A stretch of 64,000 bases of DNA from Raphanus sativus (lineage: Eukaryota > Streptophyta > Magnoliopsida > Brassicales > Brassicaceae): positions 10,160,784 through 10,224,783 of the forward strand of contig NC_079511.1 of assembly GCF_000801105.2 (NCBI RefSeq), written 5' to 3'. Positions 32,325 to 46,041 of this stretch are shown one piece after another. The position numbers and the translations under genes were made by a program. Under the pieces are notes generated by a model that saw only the letters and a list, made by a program, of their open reading frames with translations, searched no databases and had not been told where the DNA came from. Numbering within the stretch: the first letter of the stretch is position 1; each line of letters opens with the position of its first letter.

Positions 32325-35300
32325 ATGGAGAAGGAGAAAGATCGAGGAGAACCGATCGCCATCGAAATCGCGACGGAGGTTCCTCCGGCGGCTGCGACGA
32401 CGAGAGTTCCACGGAGGATTCGCGAGAGGCTTTTGCCTGAATCAAGTAACAACAAGACGGTACCTTCTGTTCAAGATATCGAAGACAAGCTTCTCCACGC
32501 CCATCTTCGTAGACAGGTTTGTGTGTGTTTTAAAGCCAAAAGTGTTTTTGATTTCTATATTTAAATCAATCAAATTCAAAACGGTTTTTGTTTTTTTTTG
32601 TTTTCGTTGTTATGTAAACGTAACGTGAAGCAATTCTATCACAACGTTGTGAGAAAGGCCCGTGCGAAACCCAGAAGCCCATCACGATCGTGTGATGAAG
32701 AGCTTGGCCAACGAATCGAAGCAAGGCTCCTCGCCGCCGAACAGAAAAGGTAACTTTTAAAGTGAAAAGTCTCTCACTTGATCCTTGTCTCTCTCTCTCT
32801 GATTGTGTTCTTAATATTACACAGATTGGAGATTCTCGCTAAAGCGCAGACGCGTTTGGCGAGACTAGACGAGTTAAGACAAGCGGCGAAGACGAGCGTG
32901 GAGATTCGGTCCGAGAGGGAGCGCGTGAAGCTCGGGACTCGAGTGGAGTCACGCGTCCAAAAGGCCGAGGCCAACAGGATGAGGATCCTCAAGGCTTCCC
33001 ATCAGAAACGGGCGTCTGCGAAGGAGAGGACTTCTCAGTCGATGATGAGGAGGATGGCGAGGGAGAGCAAGTATAAAGAGAGGGTGCGCGCCTCGATCAA
33101 TCAGAAACGTGTGGCTGCTGAGAAGAAACGGCTCGGGTTGCTTGAAGCCGAGAAGAAGAAGGCACGTGCTCGCGTCCAGCAAGTGCGCCACGTTGCCAAC
33201 TCTGTTTCGTATCAGCGTGAGATGGAGAGGAGTAAAATGAGGGACAAACTCGAAGACAAGTTACAGAGGGTATATAATTGTAAACACAAGCTTTTGTTGT
33301 CTCTCTGATTCTGTTATGTTTTCTTTGATCTTATTGTTTTGACGATACAGGCAAAGAGACATAGGTCGGAGTTTCTTCTTCAGAGAAGGAGACAGCGTGA
33401 TTCGATTAGTCTCTACTGCGATATGATGCAGCAAGATGGTGATCATCTCTCTAGGAAGCTGTCTAGGTAAGTTCTAAAATCACTACTCAATTCTCTGTTT
33501 ACTTTTATTGGTCTCTCTCCCTTAGAGCTTTTGTTTTGTTTATTAGGTGTTGGAGGTGCTTTGTGAGTAAGAAGAAGACAACCTTGGACTTGGCTAAAGC
33601 TTATGACTCTTTGAAGATCAACGAGTCATTACCGTTTGAGCAACTTGCGGTGCTGATTGAGTCGCCTGCTACTCTCAAAGCGGTTAACTCTTTGCTTGAT
33701 CGCTTCCAAGTCCGCTTAGAAGCTTCTAAGAATGTTTCTCAACCGTCGATGATGGATAACATCGATCACCTTCTTAGAAGAGTTGCAACTCCGAGGAGGA
33801 AGATGACGCCGAGCAATCCGAGGATCAGGAAAGGAAAGAAAGCTACTCCTGGTAGGAGTGTGGCCGTGACGAAGATGTCTAGGTACCCTGTCAGAGTTGT
33901 TCTCTCTGCTTTTATGATACTCGGTCATCCAGACGCTGTTTTTAACGGTCAAGGTGATCAGGAGGCTGCTCTCAATGACTCAGCGAAAGGTTTCTTGAGG
34001 GAGTTTAAGTTGTTGATAAAGGTTATCAAAGAAGGTCCTGTTAAGCTGTCTGTAGAGGAATCGAAGCTTCGAACGTTGAGATCTCAGTTGGACTTGTTTG
34101 ATAAGGCGTGGTGCGGGTTTTTGAATTCGTTTGTGATTTGGAAAGTGAAGGATGCTCGGTTGCTGGAAGATGATTTGGTCAGAGCAGCTTGTCAGCTTGA
34201 GCTTTCCATGATTCAGAAATGCAAGATTACTCCGGAAGGAGATGATGACATCATGCTCACTCACGACAAGAAAGCGATTCAGATTCAGGTTTTGTTTTTT
34301 TACTCTTAACTCTCTGTTATTATTTCCCTTTTTGAGATTTTTGGCAGCTTCTTACTCAAACTTTATGTTTGTTTATTTAATTATAGGTAACACAAGATCA
34401 AGAACTTCTAACGGAGAAGGTACGGCACTTGAGTGGGAACGCAGGAGTGGAGCGCATGGAGAGTGCCTTGTCGGAAACAAGGTCAAAGTACTTTGAGGCC
34501 AAGGAGAATGGAAGCCCTATGGCTCATCAGCTCGCTTGTTTCTTTTCTCCTCCTACCGCAGCTTCATCTCCAGTTCAACCTGCGTCTAGTTCAAGCAGCA
34601 CGAGTAAAGATAGCGGATCAAAACGTGTGGTTCGTTCTTTGTTTAAGGATGATGCATCAACCTCATCTAAGCCCTCTAGAGTTGGTAATGGAACTGCTGA
34701 CGAGGTTTCAAAACAGAATGAGTTGTTTGTCAACGAGCTTCTGCACGATTGGGATTTCAAGTTTCCTGGTGGAACCAGCGTCGAGGATGAAGAGGACGGT
34801 CTTAAGGTTTGTTATCCTTGCATTTGAAGTAACTTGATTACAAGGTTCTCTCAGCATTTGATTTTTTTTTCTTTTAAAATGTGTGATGCCAGAGGAAGGT
34901 AAAGGAGACTATGGAGAAAGCTTTCTGGGACAGTGTGATGGAATCAATGAAAGTGGAGGAGCCAGACTATAGTTGCATCTCTAACCTTATGAGAGAAGTG
35001 AGAGACGAACTTTGCCAGATGGTGCCAGATAGCTGGAATGTAGAAATTACTGAAACTATTGATCTTGACCTTCTCTCACAGGTTTGTGCCTCCTCATCTC
35101 TTCTGATCTTATATTTAAGTGACTAATCTCTTTAAATTTTCATATCTTCGTTCATTGACAGTTGCTTAGGTCTGGTACCTTGGATGTTGATTACCTTGGA
35201 AAGATGCTTGAGTTTGCGTTGGCTACTCTGCGGAAACTCTCTGCCCCAGTTAATGACCGTGAGAATGAAAGAACCCACCAGAGTTTACTAGAGGAACTTC

Positions 35301-36588
35301 ACAGGTTGTGTCAAGCTAAAGATGAGTCTGGTAGTAACCTCCATGCTGTTGCTATAGTCAAGGGGATCCGCTTCATTCTTGAGCAGATTCAGGTCTGTTC
35401 TTCACCAAACATTAGCTTTAGAAAGAGAGAAAAAAACTTATTGTTTTGCTTTGTCCAACTTAAACAGGAACTTAAGAGAGAGATAGGCCTTGGGCGGATA
35501 ACAATGATGAAACCCTTCTTGAAAGGGCCAGCAGGCTTTGATTACCTCACACAAGCTTTTGAAAAACGTTATGGACCTTCCACACAAGCCTATGATTCAC
35601 TGCCAGCCACACGGAGGTGGATATCAACTCTTTCTTCTTGCAAAGACGAGTGGGAAGAGCACACCAGTATGCTCTCAGCTCTGAATGTGGTAGAGAGATC
35701 CTCCATGGGCATATCTCTCAGAACTGGTGGAAGCTTTCTGTCCACAGCCAATGCTGCATCACAATCAACTGTCACGGACGCTGCAGGTTTGTAATTGTTG
35801 CCATTTGATTAAATACAAATTCATTTTTTTAAAGATTACAGAACTTATGTTTTGCACATGGTTTGGTTCAGAAGGTCAAGTGTTAGAATGCAAGGGAGAG
35901 AGAGTTGATTTGACAGCGAGGCTTGGATTGTTGAAGCTGGTGAGTCAGGTGTCTGGTTTAACTCTACAAGTTTTACCGGAGACTTTTCTGCTCAACCTCT
36001 CTCGCTTGAGGGGGACACAAGCTGAGATTCAGAAGATAACTGTAGTAACCACAAGGTAATGAATCATATGGTTATATATGTTAAAGACTCATTATAGAGA
36101 TTCTTTACCTGATTAAGGAGTTTCTTGTGTTCCGCAGCTTGCTCATTTGGCGACAAATGCTAGCGAGTGAGAGAGTGGTGAAGAGCGAAAGCGAAACAGA
36201 AAGCATGGCAAAGAAGTTGTTGGATCTGTTGGACGGGAAGGAAGAAGCAGGACTGATGGAGATTGTTGAGACAACGATGAGTGAAGAAGGAGAAGGGAAG
36301 AAGATTATGATGAGGGGATTACTGAGGAAGAGCTTGGAAGAAGGTAACACAGTGTACGAGAGAGTCACAGGTTGTATATACAAAGCATTGAGAGGAGTTT
36401 TATTGGCTGGGAACGGTGAGAATGGGAAGAGGTTGGTGGTGGAAAGGGAGATGAAGAAAGTGGGAGTAGGAGGAGGAAGTGGTGGTTTGAAAGAGAGGGT
36501 TTTAGAGACGGGTCGAGTTCTTGGAGTCGTGGCTCAAGTCTCGGTCAGGGTTCATGGTCCATGGTTAGCTCATCTCCTGCAGCATTGA
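32325..36588 (+). CDS. T-complex protein 11-like protein
   Basis: Eleven exons: 32325-32516, 32631-32749, 32825-33269, 33351-33466, 33547-34288, 34387-34806, 34893-35081, 35162-35392, 35468-35786, 35872-36055 and 36138-36588. They join in frame to 1135 residues, close to the Arabidopsis At1g22930 product. The N-terminal third is highly basic and probably coiled coil ([20 protein letters not shown] to [20 protein letters not shown]). A Ser-rich linker ([13 protein letters not shown]) separates it from the C-terminal TCP11 domain (about residues 560-1135), with blocks [21 protein letters not shown] and [15 protein letters not shown]. The biochemical role of plant TCP11-like proteins is not established to my knowledge. 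The start is the first ATG in frame with the conserved [10 protein letters not shown] reading. All introns are GT-AG. Confidence 0.92.
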
Positions 36589-36913
36589 AAGCACCCACTC
36601 TGGTAACATTGTATGTATAGCTATTTGTATATATATATATATAGTATTTTTAATAACACGTGTGATGTAATATTAATAAGCTGCTTTATGATTTGATGAT
36701 GATGATGCAATAATAATGCATACATGCTGATTTGTAAAAACAAAAACGGCTTTGAATTGGGTCTTCTTCTCCCTCTTTAGTGTGTAGTGTACGAATGAAT
36801 AAAGTGTTTGGATAGCTTGTTAATTGTGTGTTATTGTATTCTGAAACGTTGTATATAATGGGGTTAATGTAAATTATACTAAAGCTTGCTTTCAAGTTTA
36901 TCAATGTATTTAT

Positions 36914-36961
36914 GTGTTTATTTATTCTCTTTGATAAAAAAAAAAGTGTTTATTTATTCTC
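36914..36961 (+). mobile_element. tail-only micro-insertion with perfect 16-bp direct repeats
   Basis: GTGTTTATTTATTCTC occurs at 36914-36929 and 36946-36961 around TTTGAT plus ten A. Confidence 0.6.
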
Positions 36962-37244
36962 CCTTTTCGTGGACCATAAGTATTTACAGAGATTCGTGAT
37001 TAAGTTTTGGACAGAGATTATTGATGGCATAATTAAAAAGTCATTTACTTGTGTAATGACTAATGAGATTACCAAAGTTGATTAGGAAGATCATGAAAAT
37101 GGCTGAGTTACTTATTTTTTACAAAAAAAGTCAATTAAATTCAAAAAGATATGCGAAAATCTTCTAGTTCCAATGGTTTGACTAGAGTTTGATTAGTTGC
37201 ATGGCTAATAGATTTAAGTTTCAAAGAGGCAGATAAAACTTTTT

Positions 37245-37424
37245 TTTTTTTTTTGTCATCTGGAATTTTATAAAAGGATTAAGTCCAAAAGGACAAGTCT
37301 AACACAAACAACAAACAGAAAGGCAAACAAAGCCCAAAATAAAACATTCATTAGACTAAACCAGGCCTTTAAGTCCACACAATAATCAAAGAGGAAAAAA
37401 CTCTTCTCCCACCACGAAACCATT
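37245..37424 (-). mobile_element. 5'-truncated LINE-like fragment
   Basis: On the minus strand about 180 bases end in CCAGATGAC plus a long poly(A) (poly-T at 37240-37254). Flanking repeats AGATAAAACTTTTT (37231-37244) and AGATATAACTTTTT (37425-37438) match at 13 of 14 positions. It has no coding capacity. It provides a longer relative for the micro-insertion ending GATGAC-A(n). Confidence 0.6.
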
Positions 37425-37467
37425 AGATATAACTTTTTGTAAAATGCTGACGGTGCAAATAGATTTA

Positions 37468-37716
37468 TACTTCCTCAGTTTAAGTGGTGGTTTATTTTTT
37501 CCTTTTAATTCAGTTGATGTTTTAAAGTTTTTATGTAAAAAGTAACTGTAATTTAATGATTAATATTTTGAAAAAAAAATTAATGTTTAACATATTTATA
37601 TCTTGTACTATAATTGAATTAGATGTAGTTATTATTGTTTTTAGACTGAAAAATAAATAAATTTTTAATCGGTGTGTATAAATTTTTAAAATTAATTATT
37701 TGAAACATAGAGAATA
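37468..37716. mobile_element. Tourist-like MITE remnant
   Basis: The left end TACTTCCTCAGTTTAAG follows TTA. The right end, reverse-complemented, is TATTCTCTATGTTTCA. The inverted ends are degenerate. Confidence 0.4.
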
Positions 37717-38346
37717 TGATATAATTTCTCATGAAACGACATGATTGCTGCTATAAAATGGCATGTAATATTTTTTCTGTTTCTAAAAATTCACGTTTCG
37801 AAAAAATTTACGTTTCAAAAAGATATTTTTTTTTTGTTTTAAGCACATTGATTAATGATAAATAGTATATTTCAAAAAATATAATTAAAAATATAATTGT
37901 ATTTATTAAAATTTTATCGGTTAAAAATTATGGGGAATCAATACCATTAAATCAGAATCATTCCCAACTTATGTCCTTAATGAATGTTTTAAAGTTTTCC
38001 AAAAATATTCTTAATGACATGAACAAACAAAAAAAATCATTAATGACATTAGTGTCTTTTGATTTTATGGACTTATTTCAACATTTAAATGAACTTGCTA
38101 ACTAATTAAATGGGTTATGTTTTTTTATATAATCAAATTCAAATTCCATAAAAATTTTAATATCAATACCACAAATTAAAGTCTGCAATAATTTTAATAA
38201 ATTGATATTAAAGATTGAAATTTTGTAACTACACGGGATAAGACTTAATCAAAAATATTATTGGCCAGTTTATATGTTTAGCAATATTTTATATAAATTA
38301 TAAATCTTTAAAATTATTTAATAGCCCAAATAAAAATTTCGGATAA

Positions 38347-38979
38347 CAATATTTTGAAAACTGACCCGAACACTGAACCGGACAATTTACCGGATTACTG
38401 GATCATTGACTCGACTGCAGGTAAACTGCAGGTGAACCGCAGATTAATAAATGAATTAATTTTATTATATAATAATATATTAGCTAATAAAATAAAAAAA
38501 TAAAAATATATAAAATTAAAGTTACTACTTTCTAAATATCTTTAAAACATAAAATAATAGTTTGGATATGTATATCTTTAAAACCGAGAATTTTTCTTTT
38601 CTTAATCTCTTTTAAATCTTAAAAAAAAGAATTGTATCATATTTTTGACACATGTCATAATCTTAAAAAAGTTTGACACATGTCACAATCATGTTAATTA
38701 GTAACTTTAAAGAACCAAACTTTATATAATAAGATAAACATTTAGAATACTTAACTTAACTTTTTATATTTTTATTTTTATTTGATATACAACTAAAAAA
38801 ATTATCTACTGGTTCAATCGATGGTTCAACTGGTACCGGGTTTTGGGTTTTAGTGGGTTTGAGCGGGTTTTTGCGGGTTTTTAAATTTTTGGGTTTTTTA
38901 CAAAACCCAACCCGAATTTATTTTAGGTCACCGGGTTTTCCGGTTCAACCGCGGGTCCGGATCGGATTTTAAAATACTG
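38347..38979. mobile_element. inverted-repeat DNA transposon remnant
   Basis: The left end CAATATTTTGAAAACTGACC and the reverse complement of the right end, CAGTATTTTAAAATCCGATC, are similar, as are further GGTTCAACC-type blocks inside. No coding sequence remains; it is hAT-like in style. Confidence 0.4.
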
Positions 38980-39130
38980 GATAAAACTATTGTTTAACTT
39001 ATTTACAAACATAAAACGGCTGTGGCGCATTTTAAATTTCGTCATACTGTACACACTATAACAAACCCGCATAATTGAAACTTGATCATGTCACAGTTTA
39101 TATAATTAAAACGAAGAATTATCAATCTTT

Positions 39131-39466
39131 TGTTATAAACTAAAGAGAATGTGGAGAGTGATTTGTGAGAAAGTTGTGTATATTTCTCATTAGCCAACAC
39201 CACATTATATAGTGGTTTGTACAAGTGCTTTACAAGGAATGAAATCTATACATTAATTACATTGACTACATTCATGTCATAGAGAAGACTTGGTCATGGT
39301 GATAACTCCAAGGTTGACTGAGTCTTCTGATCTCGGTCCGGTTTGTAGATGAACCGATGTAGACCGGGTGTAAACCTCCTTGGACTTCCTCTTGTACTTG
39401 TTGGACTTGTCTAGTACTTGGTTAAGTACTTGGTTATGGTCCATCCACACAATGAATATTATAACA
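39131..39466 (-). repeat. 3' LTR of the minus-strand Copia element
   Basis: 336 bp, almost identical to 45706-46041. Confidence 0.92.
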
Positions 39467-42400
39467 CTCCCCCTTGGATGCCATAACCATATGAGTTCAT
39501 AATATGCTTAATGTTACCTCATTAAAACCTTACTAGGAAAACCCATTGGGATAAAACCATAGTTAAGGAAAAAGAGTACAACACATATTACTCCCCCTGA
39601 TTTGAACATCACTTGCTGAATAGATGTTCATGGATTCTTACTTGAACAGTCTTGTATTGTTCGGACATATCATGTCTCTCAGAATCCTGATGGTACTTTA
39701 GAAAATGTACCTCTTTGATATCGACCACTTTAGTACTTTAGATAAAATGTACTATTTTATACTCTGGTCATTTGATTATGGTCCTTGACCAAATCACTCT
39801 TATATGCCTTTCCATAATATTGGTCGGCTAGTACTTTAGATCCTTTATATAATATGGATTATTATATCAAGTATGAGCTACTTAGCTCTTTAGGACTTAT
39901 GGTCATGCCTTAGCTTTATGAGTATAATATTATTTGCCATAGACAACTTTATACGTAGGTCATGTTGGTTAGATCATGATCCTTATATCCATAGTTTTAT
40001 CTATGATTGATCTAAGACATTTTGCAGTCTTAGTGTGCCGGCAATTCGTACACATATATATATATGGACGATTGGATTGATCTAGGCCGGACACGATCAT
40101 GACATAGAATTGATCTAATTGATCCTCAAATTTATGTCTAATGACATCCATGATCTACAGCTTTATCATGGACCAAATCTTATAATATGGTCGGACCCGT
40201 TTGGTCGCATATGGACACATAATGCGGTCCTACACCTTTTGTTCAAAGATGAACTTTGATCTTATAGCTTATCTTTATGATAGCTTATTCATTCATACTA
40301 CAGCTTGGTTGGTTCATGCTGAGAATTTTGACCAACCATAAGTATTACCAAAATTTGGCTAATTTGTGGTGATGGTCTATAACCTTTATAAGGTTTAATG
40401 AATAACCATTTAACCTTTCTTAGGCTGGTTAGTATATCACAAGGAATTTAAAATTTCTCTATGGACTGATTTGAATTGTTCTTATAGAACCTTTTCATTT
40501 GCTTACATGTAGCAATTTAATTCAGTCCATGGACAGCTTTAGGAAAATGCTGTTCATGAGAACTTCTTTTCTCATCTTATGATTCTGAGCTCAGTACATT
40601 TTGGTAAACCTTTTAGGTACCAATAATATTATTATCATCCAGTGAGTCATATATATAACATACTACATCTTTTGAATTTCTTCCAGACATTATATGTAGT
40701 GACATATGTAGTATTATCCACCACTTTGGATTATATAGACCTCCCTTGGTCTGTCTCACGATTTATCCTTCTTTCAGGATTTATTTATTCACTGGGCATC
40801 ATATGGCGTTTACATATTCATGGCCAATTCAATACGCCTTTATCCGTCACTTTTAGAAACCCCACGTTTCTTTCTTTATTCATTATTATGAGTACTCTTG
40901 CGTGGGTTCATGATCCTCGATTCATTATTCATGTGCTACATATTTGCGCTTTTTCTATGAATGTATTGTGTCGACACATTTATATATATATGGTTTCCTT
41001 CCAGACATTTAAATAATTCGCGAGATCTCATCATTATCAATGCCTTCAGTACCATGAGACCCGGCGTCCCGAACCCCCATAGTTGATACTGTCGGCATAT
41101 CCATTTTGGCCTTGTCTGGAAAGTCTATGACCTCGGTTTCTTTTGCACCTTTATTTAATTTCCGAGGTTCCTTTTGGAACATATATTCGGTCTACCACGC
41201 TTTAGGGTGTCATAGACTCAGTAGCAACTTGGTTGTGTCTTTAAGACATCAAAACCGTGTGGTGCTAAGCTGGGATGACATAGTCATTCTTTCTCGGGTC
41301 AATGTGTCTGGCATTTTATTTTGCTATCATTGTAGCATATGGACGTCTATAAATCTTTTCTAGTCCGAGGATCTTTGCCAAGACAATGATGGTTGATACC
41401 ATTCTTTACCAGCTTACTACTTCTCTCCTTTCAATGTTGGATATTGGGATTCATAAATTTTATGTAATCCTTGTTCCTTGGCCTATGATTAAATCACCCA
41501 TTTTGGCTCAAGGTTTCTTTTAAACTTATGGAGAAAGTATATTCATAATATGTATCCAACATATATTTCCAATCCTCCTTATAAGATTCTAAGATAATAT
41601 GATCTTAGATGGCACATATATTTGTGGTGGATTTATTCATAATATCTTAATATGATATATGTCTAGACTCATGACCCGTATTAGTCTGAGGTGGGAATGA
41701 TGCAAGTTAATTATCACTTATATGGCCTGATATAATATCTATGGCCTGATGCAAGTTAATCTTATATAACTCATGATGTCCCCAAGCATATGGACTTTTA
41801 GATTTTGAACCTTATAGGTAATGGTCATAATATCATAAAATCAACCAATATGAAATATGGTTGTGGACCATGTTTCACGAATTTTAGTATGGTCATGTAT
41901 CATGGGATTTGTCCTCACTCCCCCTCATGAACATACTCTAATTCGTAGTGCTTGGGACAATAAATTCCCTTGTGCATAGATATATATTGCACAAACGTGA
42001 GATCTTATGGGATAGCTTTTGTGCCCTTTTTAAATCTTTGCATCATAATTCAGATGGCTAAGTATGGTAATGCCATCTAAGTGATAATTTTCGTGGGTTA
42101 ATCAAACATGATTATGATTGCCCTGGCTATTTGCCTATTATCATATTGATCATTAGATCAATAGTGAATGTAGTCTCGACCATGTAGGCGATTTTAGGTA
42201 CTCTTATTCTTTTTGCCCATTGTTGGAAACCATATTTTCTTCTTAATTCAATGGGTCTTACAGGGTGAATATAATGCCTTTTAGGCAAAGCCTTGGTCGG
42301 ACTTCTTTTCCTTTCTTTCAAGGAATGTCCAGTTGAGTTCAGGAGTATTTTATGCATCATAATAGAGCCTAGATGGCCGAGCGTGTCGTGCCATACTTAT

Positions 42401-42865
42401 AACGGCTTCTCTGAACTCTTTGGAAAGTGATTTGGGGTATTAACCCACAATCATATTTATCTTGGCTCAAAGAAGGCCTATAGATATAGTAGGTATAGTC
42501 TCTAGGACTTTCCTTTGGCCTTGGGAATTTTCATAAATCATAAGGAATTCTTTCTTTCCTTTGCCCATAGTTTCAATATGTAGAACATTCCACTTTGATT
42601 TATGTGGAATGTAATGCATCAGAGATTTTTAGATGTGTGCTTTTAAGCATCATCAGGTTGGACTAGCCATGACCTTGAAAAATATCTTTTGTCTCTTAAA
42701 TTAATGTGGCTTGGTCCACTATAGAGAACAAAGACAAAGTAAAATGATGTCGAAATCTAATTGGCCTTTATTAAGGCAATATGAAGTCTCGTATTCAAGC
42801 TGATCATCATTCTTATGGTCGAAATTATTCGCACCATCTAGATGGACCCAATGGGTCATAGGGTT

Positions 42866-43482
42866 TTATCCCTTTATGCTCTCCTGGTAGAGTTCAATAA
42901 GGTGTTTGGGAGTTTTACATCGGTTGGCCCAATGATTATTCATCTCATACTGATGATAAGCAGGTTTGGTCGAGGCCTGGGTTTTTAAACCCGGACTTGT
43001 TCCCACGGACTTATACCCACGGCTAGGTTGATAACCTTGGCCTCGGCCTCGACTAATGCTGTGACTGTGGGTGATATCCACGCACACCCTTGCCATCTTC
43101 CATGGCCTTTCATATGGCCATGGTTTGACTCTTTCATATGGCTCTGTGGCCGTATATGCCTTAGGCAATGCCTTAAAATCCAGGAGGCCTCATCTCACTA
43201 TTCCTCATGAGTAACTCATTGTTTTGCTTAGCAAGCAACAAACAAGAGATTAAATTTGCATATATGGAGGAACCTTTTTCTCGGTATTATTGCTGAAGCA
43301 AAACATTGCTTGTGGAATGTAGAGAATTTCTTCTCTAACATGTCAGCATATGTGATAGTCTCTCCACACAGTTTCAACTTTGAGACTATCATGAATAGAG
43401 CCGAGTTATACTTATCCACAGACTTATAGTCTTGGGTCTTTAGGTCCCTCAAATTATATAGGGCCTTTGGTAAGAGTACCAT
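42866..43482 (-). pseudogene. decayed Copia gag fragment
   Basis: Two minus-strand pieces are readable: 43228-43482, with the gag signature ETITYADMLEKKFSTFH, and 42866-43168, with a remnant zinc knuckle (NNHWANRCKTPKHLIELYQ) whose first cysteines are replaced. Stops and frame changes separate them. Confidence 0.75.
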
Positions 43483-45705
43483 TATATGGTGATCATATCT
43501 GGATTTCAGTTTTTATCCAAAGGTCCAGAGGATTCTCAATAGTGAGATATTGATCATTGAGACTTTCAGTAAGGTGATTTTGATTCAATCACCAAGATTT
43601 AGATAAGATGATTTTCAACATCTGAATATTTAATCATTGCTTTCAAGCATCAAGAATTTATGCAAGCAATAAAAGTCATAATTTATATGATTTAATTTAT
43701 ATGATTTAATTATGATTTAATAAGGCTTCCCCCAAATCATATAATATATTTGCTTTAAGCATTTCTAGTATGACAATGATCAATTGATCACTGCATCTAG
43801 TGATCCTTTTAATTATAATTCAAATCTGGATTGATTATATATATATAGGGTATTAAGGCCCTTTAGGATTTGAATAAGGATCAATCATCATTTTAAATGA
43901 GATGAAGCAATATGGATGAAAGTCAATCACAATGGTCGAATGATAAATGCATGGCTCAAGAACTAATCGGATGTTCTGTGCTAAGCATTGGACCAATATA
44001 AATGTGATTCTTAATTCATGAGGATATTTGGTTTTCAAAGATCATAAAATAATAACCGATTACTTCCCCCCTTTACCGGGTAAACCAAGACAAGAAAATT
44101 TATAATTTTCAGCAAATGTCTAAACTAAATTCAATTGTATTTTCAATCAATTGGTTTCAAGGAAGGTTTATATTTTAATAAAAGCAAGCATGCTTAATTC
44201 TTAATAAAACTATATGACAAGAAGATGCATGGAAATGATCAGTTCATGATATGTGAATGATCTAACAATTTACTTATCCATGTTTGATCGGTTTAAACCG
44301 GTTTATAGTTTCAACCAAAGCAAACATGCTAAGTTTAAATGAAAACCGATTTGGTCTAATTATATGCAAGCAGTGTGAACCATTTAGATGCAAGCAATAT
44401 GAACCAATTTAATTTATATGAACTATTATCAGGATTGTCAATAATATGCAAACATAAAATCAGTCTTAGCAATATGACAATTATGCATGGTCAGATTTCA
44501 AACAATATGACAATTTCATTCAAAGTTGGTTCAAGATGATTCAAGATGATTCAAGAATGCTATCAAGTATGCAACAAGATTACTATATAATTTAATCATC
44601 AGTTTCAAGCATTGGACTAGATCAAGATTAACTATCAACTTATGTGATCAATATTCAATATGATATGAAATCTATTCAAGGTTGGTTCAATTATTTAGCT
44701 ATCAACCTATATGATCAGATGATTTCATGCATATTTATTCTATCTTATGACATATCAATTTTAAAAACAAGACTATATGTTATAAAACTTTTATAAACAT
44801 TTTCAGTCAAAGATATGCAATTAATAAAATCAAGCAAGCATTTATAAAATCGATTTTCAGTTTATAAAATCTGATTTTGCATTTAGAAAAGTTTTAAAAC
44901 TCTTGACAGATACAAAATAAAAATTATTGGTCAAGGATATGCAATGAATGATTTTAATTTCGATTTTATAAATGTGTTGACTGAATTTGGGAGATCTGGC
45001 CGAAAGTGGCACAGAAAAGGATTCATGGATTTTTGTTTTGGCCAGATTATACATTCATGTTTATCACATCTGGTAAATTGGCCAAAGCATCCATAGGTTT
45101 AAGCTATCTCAAATAGTTTATGGTTCATAAGTTTTTATAAACAAGATTCATATAGATCTTTAGGTATTTTAATCTATTTTTGAGATACTTAGAACCTTTA
45201 GAGGATGATAATTTTTATGGATTCAACATAATTCAGAATCAAGTTTCTTATGGATCAATGGATCATAGAAACAAGATTAATATTATGGATTCATATAGAT
45301 CCTAGATTTCTTTTCAGATATAATGGTGTTCTTAGATTTTATGGATAGATTAGTTTACCATTTTACACCACAAGAATCTGAATGGACCACCATGAGAGAG
45401 AGCTGATCCACGGATGAACTGGTTGAGAGAGAGGTGGAGGAGCTGGCCGGAAACACCATGAGTCGGCGGCGCCGATTGTATATGCGATTGAAGACGCGTC
45501 AGAGATCGGATCGACAAGCCGTCTTCGGAAACGGATTCTTCTCGTCTTGGGCTTCAGATTGATAGGTGGATCGTCGTCTGGCTCCACAGGGTTTTAGAGA
45601 TACGGCGGTTTAAAGTTGCGCCTGGATTTAGAATTTTGTGGCCGGAAAAGAGAGCTCAGGTGGAGAGAGACTTCTCAGGTGGAGAGCACATTCGTGCTGA
45701 TAACG

Positions 45706-46041
45706 TGTTATAAACTAAAGAGAATGTGGAGAGTGATTTGTGAGAAAGTTGTGTATATTTCTCATTAGCCAACACCACATTATATAGTGGTTTGTACAAG
45801 TGCTTTACAAGGAATGAAATCTATACATTAATTACATTGACTACATTCATGTCATAGAGAAGACTTGGTCATGGTGATAACTCCAAGGTTGACTGAGTCT
45901 TTTGATCTCGGTCCGGTTTGTAGATGAACCGATGTAGACCGGGTGTAAACCTCCTTGGACTTCCTCTTGTACTTGTTGGACTTGTCTAGTACTTGGTTAA
46001 GTACTTGGTTATGGTCCATCCACACAATGAATATTATAACA
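45706..46041 (-). repeat. 5' LTR of the minus-strand Copia element
   Basis: 336 bp, and the copy nearest TH1. Any promoter activity of this LTR would be directed into the element, away from TH1. Confidence 0.92.

Larger units (their letters stand above)
36589..37937. other. intergenic region downstream of the TCP11-like gene
   Basis: 3' UTR, then AT-rich DNA with one micro-insertion, one LINE-like tail fragment and one MITE (each listed). No gene is seen. Confidence 0.5.
39131..46041 (-). mobile_element. LTR retrotransposon (Copia type), near-identical LTRs, decayed genes
   Basis: Two 336-bp LTRs (39131-39466 and 45706-46041) begin TG and end CA. They are flanked by the 5-bp target duplication TCTTT (39126-39130 and 46042-46046). 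The element runs on the minus strand: a polypurine tract (AAGGGGGAG) abuts the LTR at 39467, and a primer-binding-like sequence (CGTTATCAGCACGA) abuts the other at 45705. By eye the LTRs differ at one base (C/T in GAGTCTTCTGATC). Yet the 6.2-kb interior has no open frame over 100 codons; only gag pieces near 42866-43482 are recognisable, with stops and lost cysteines. It lies 235 bp upstream of the TH1 start codon. Confidence 0.9.

Noticed and set aside
40642..41016. Plus-strand frame of 124 codons inside the LTR element
   Set aside because: The element is oriented on the minus strand, and the frame is hydrophobic with no known domain.
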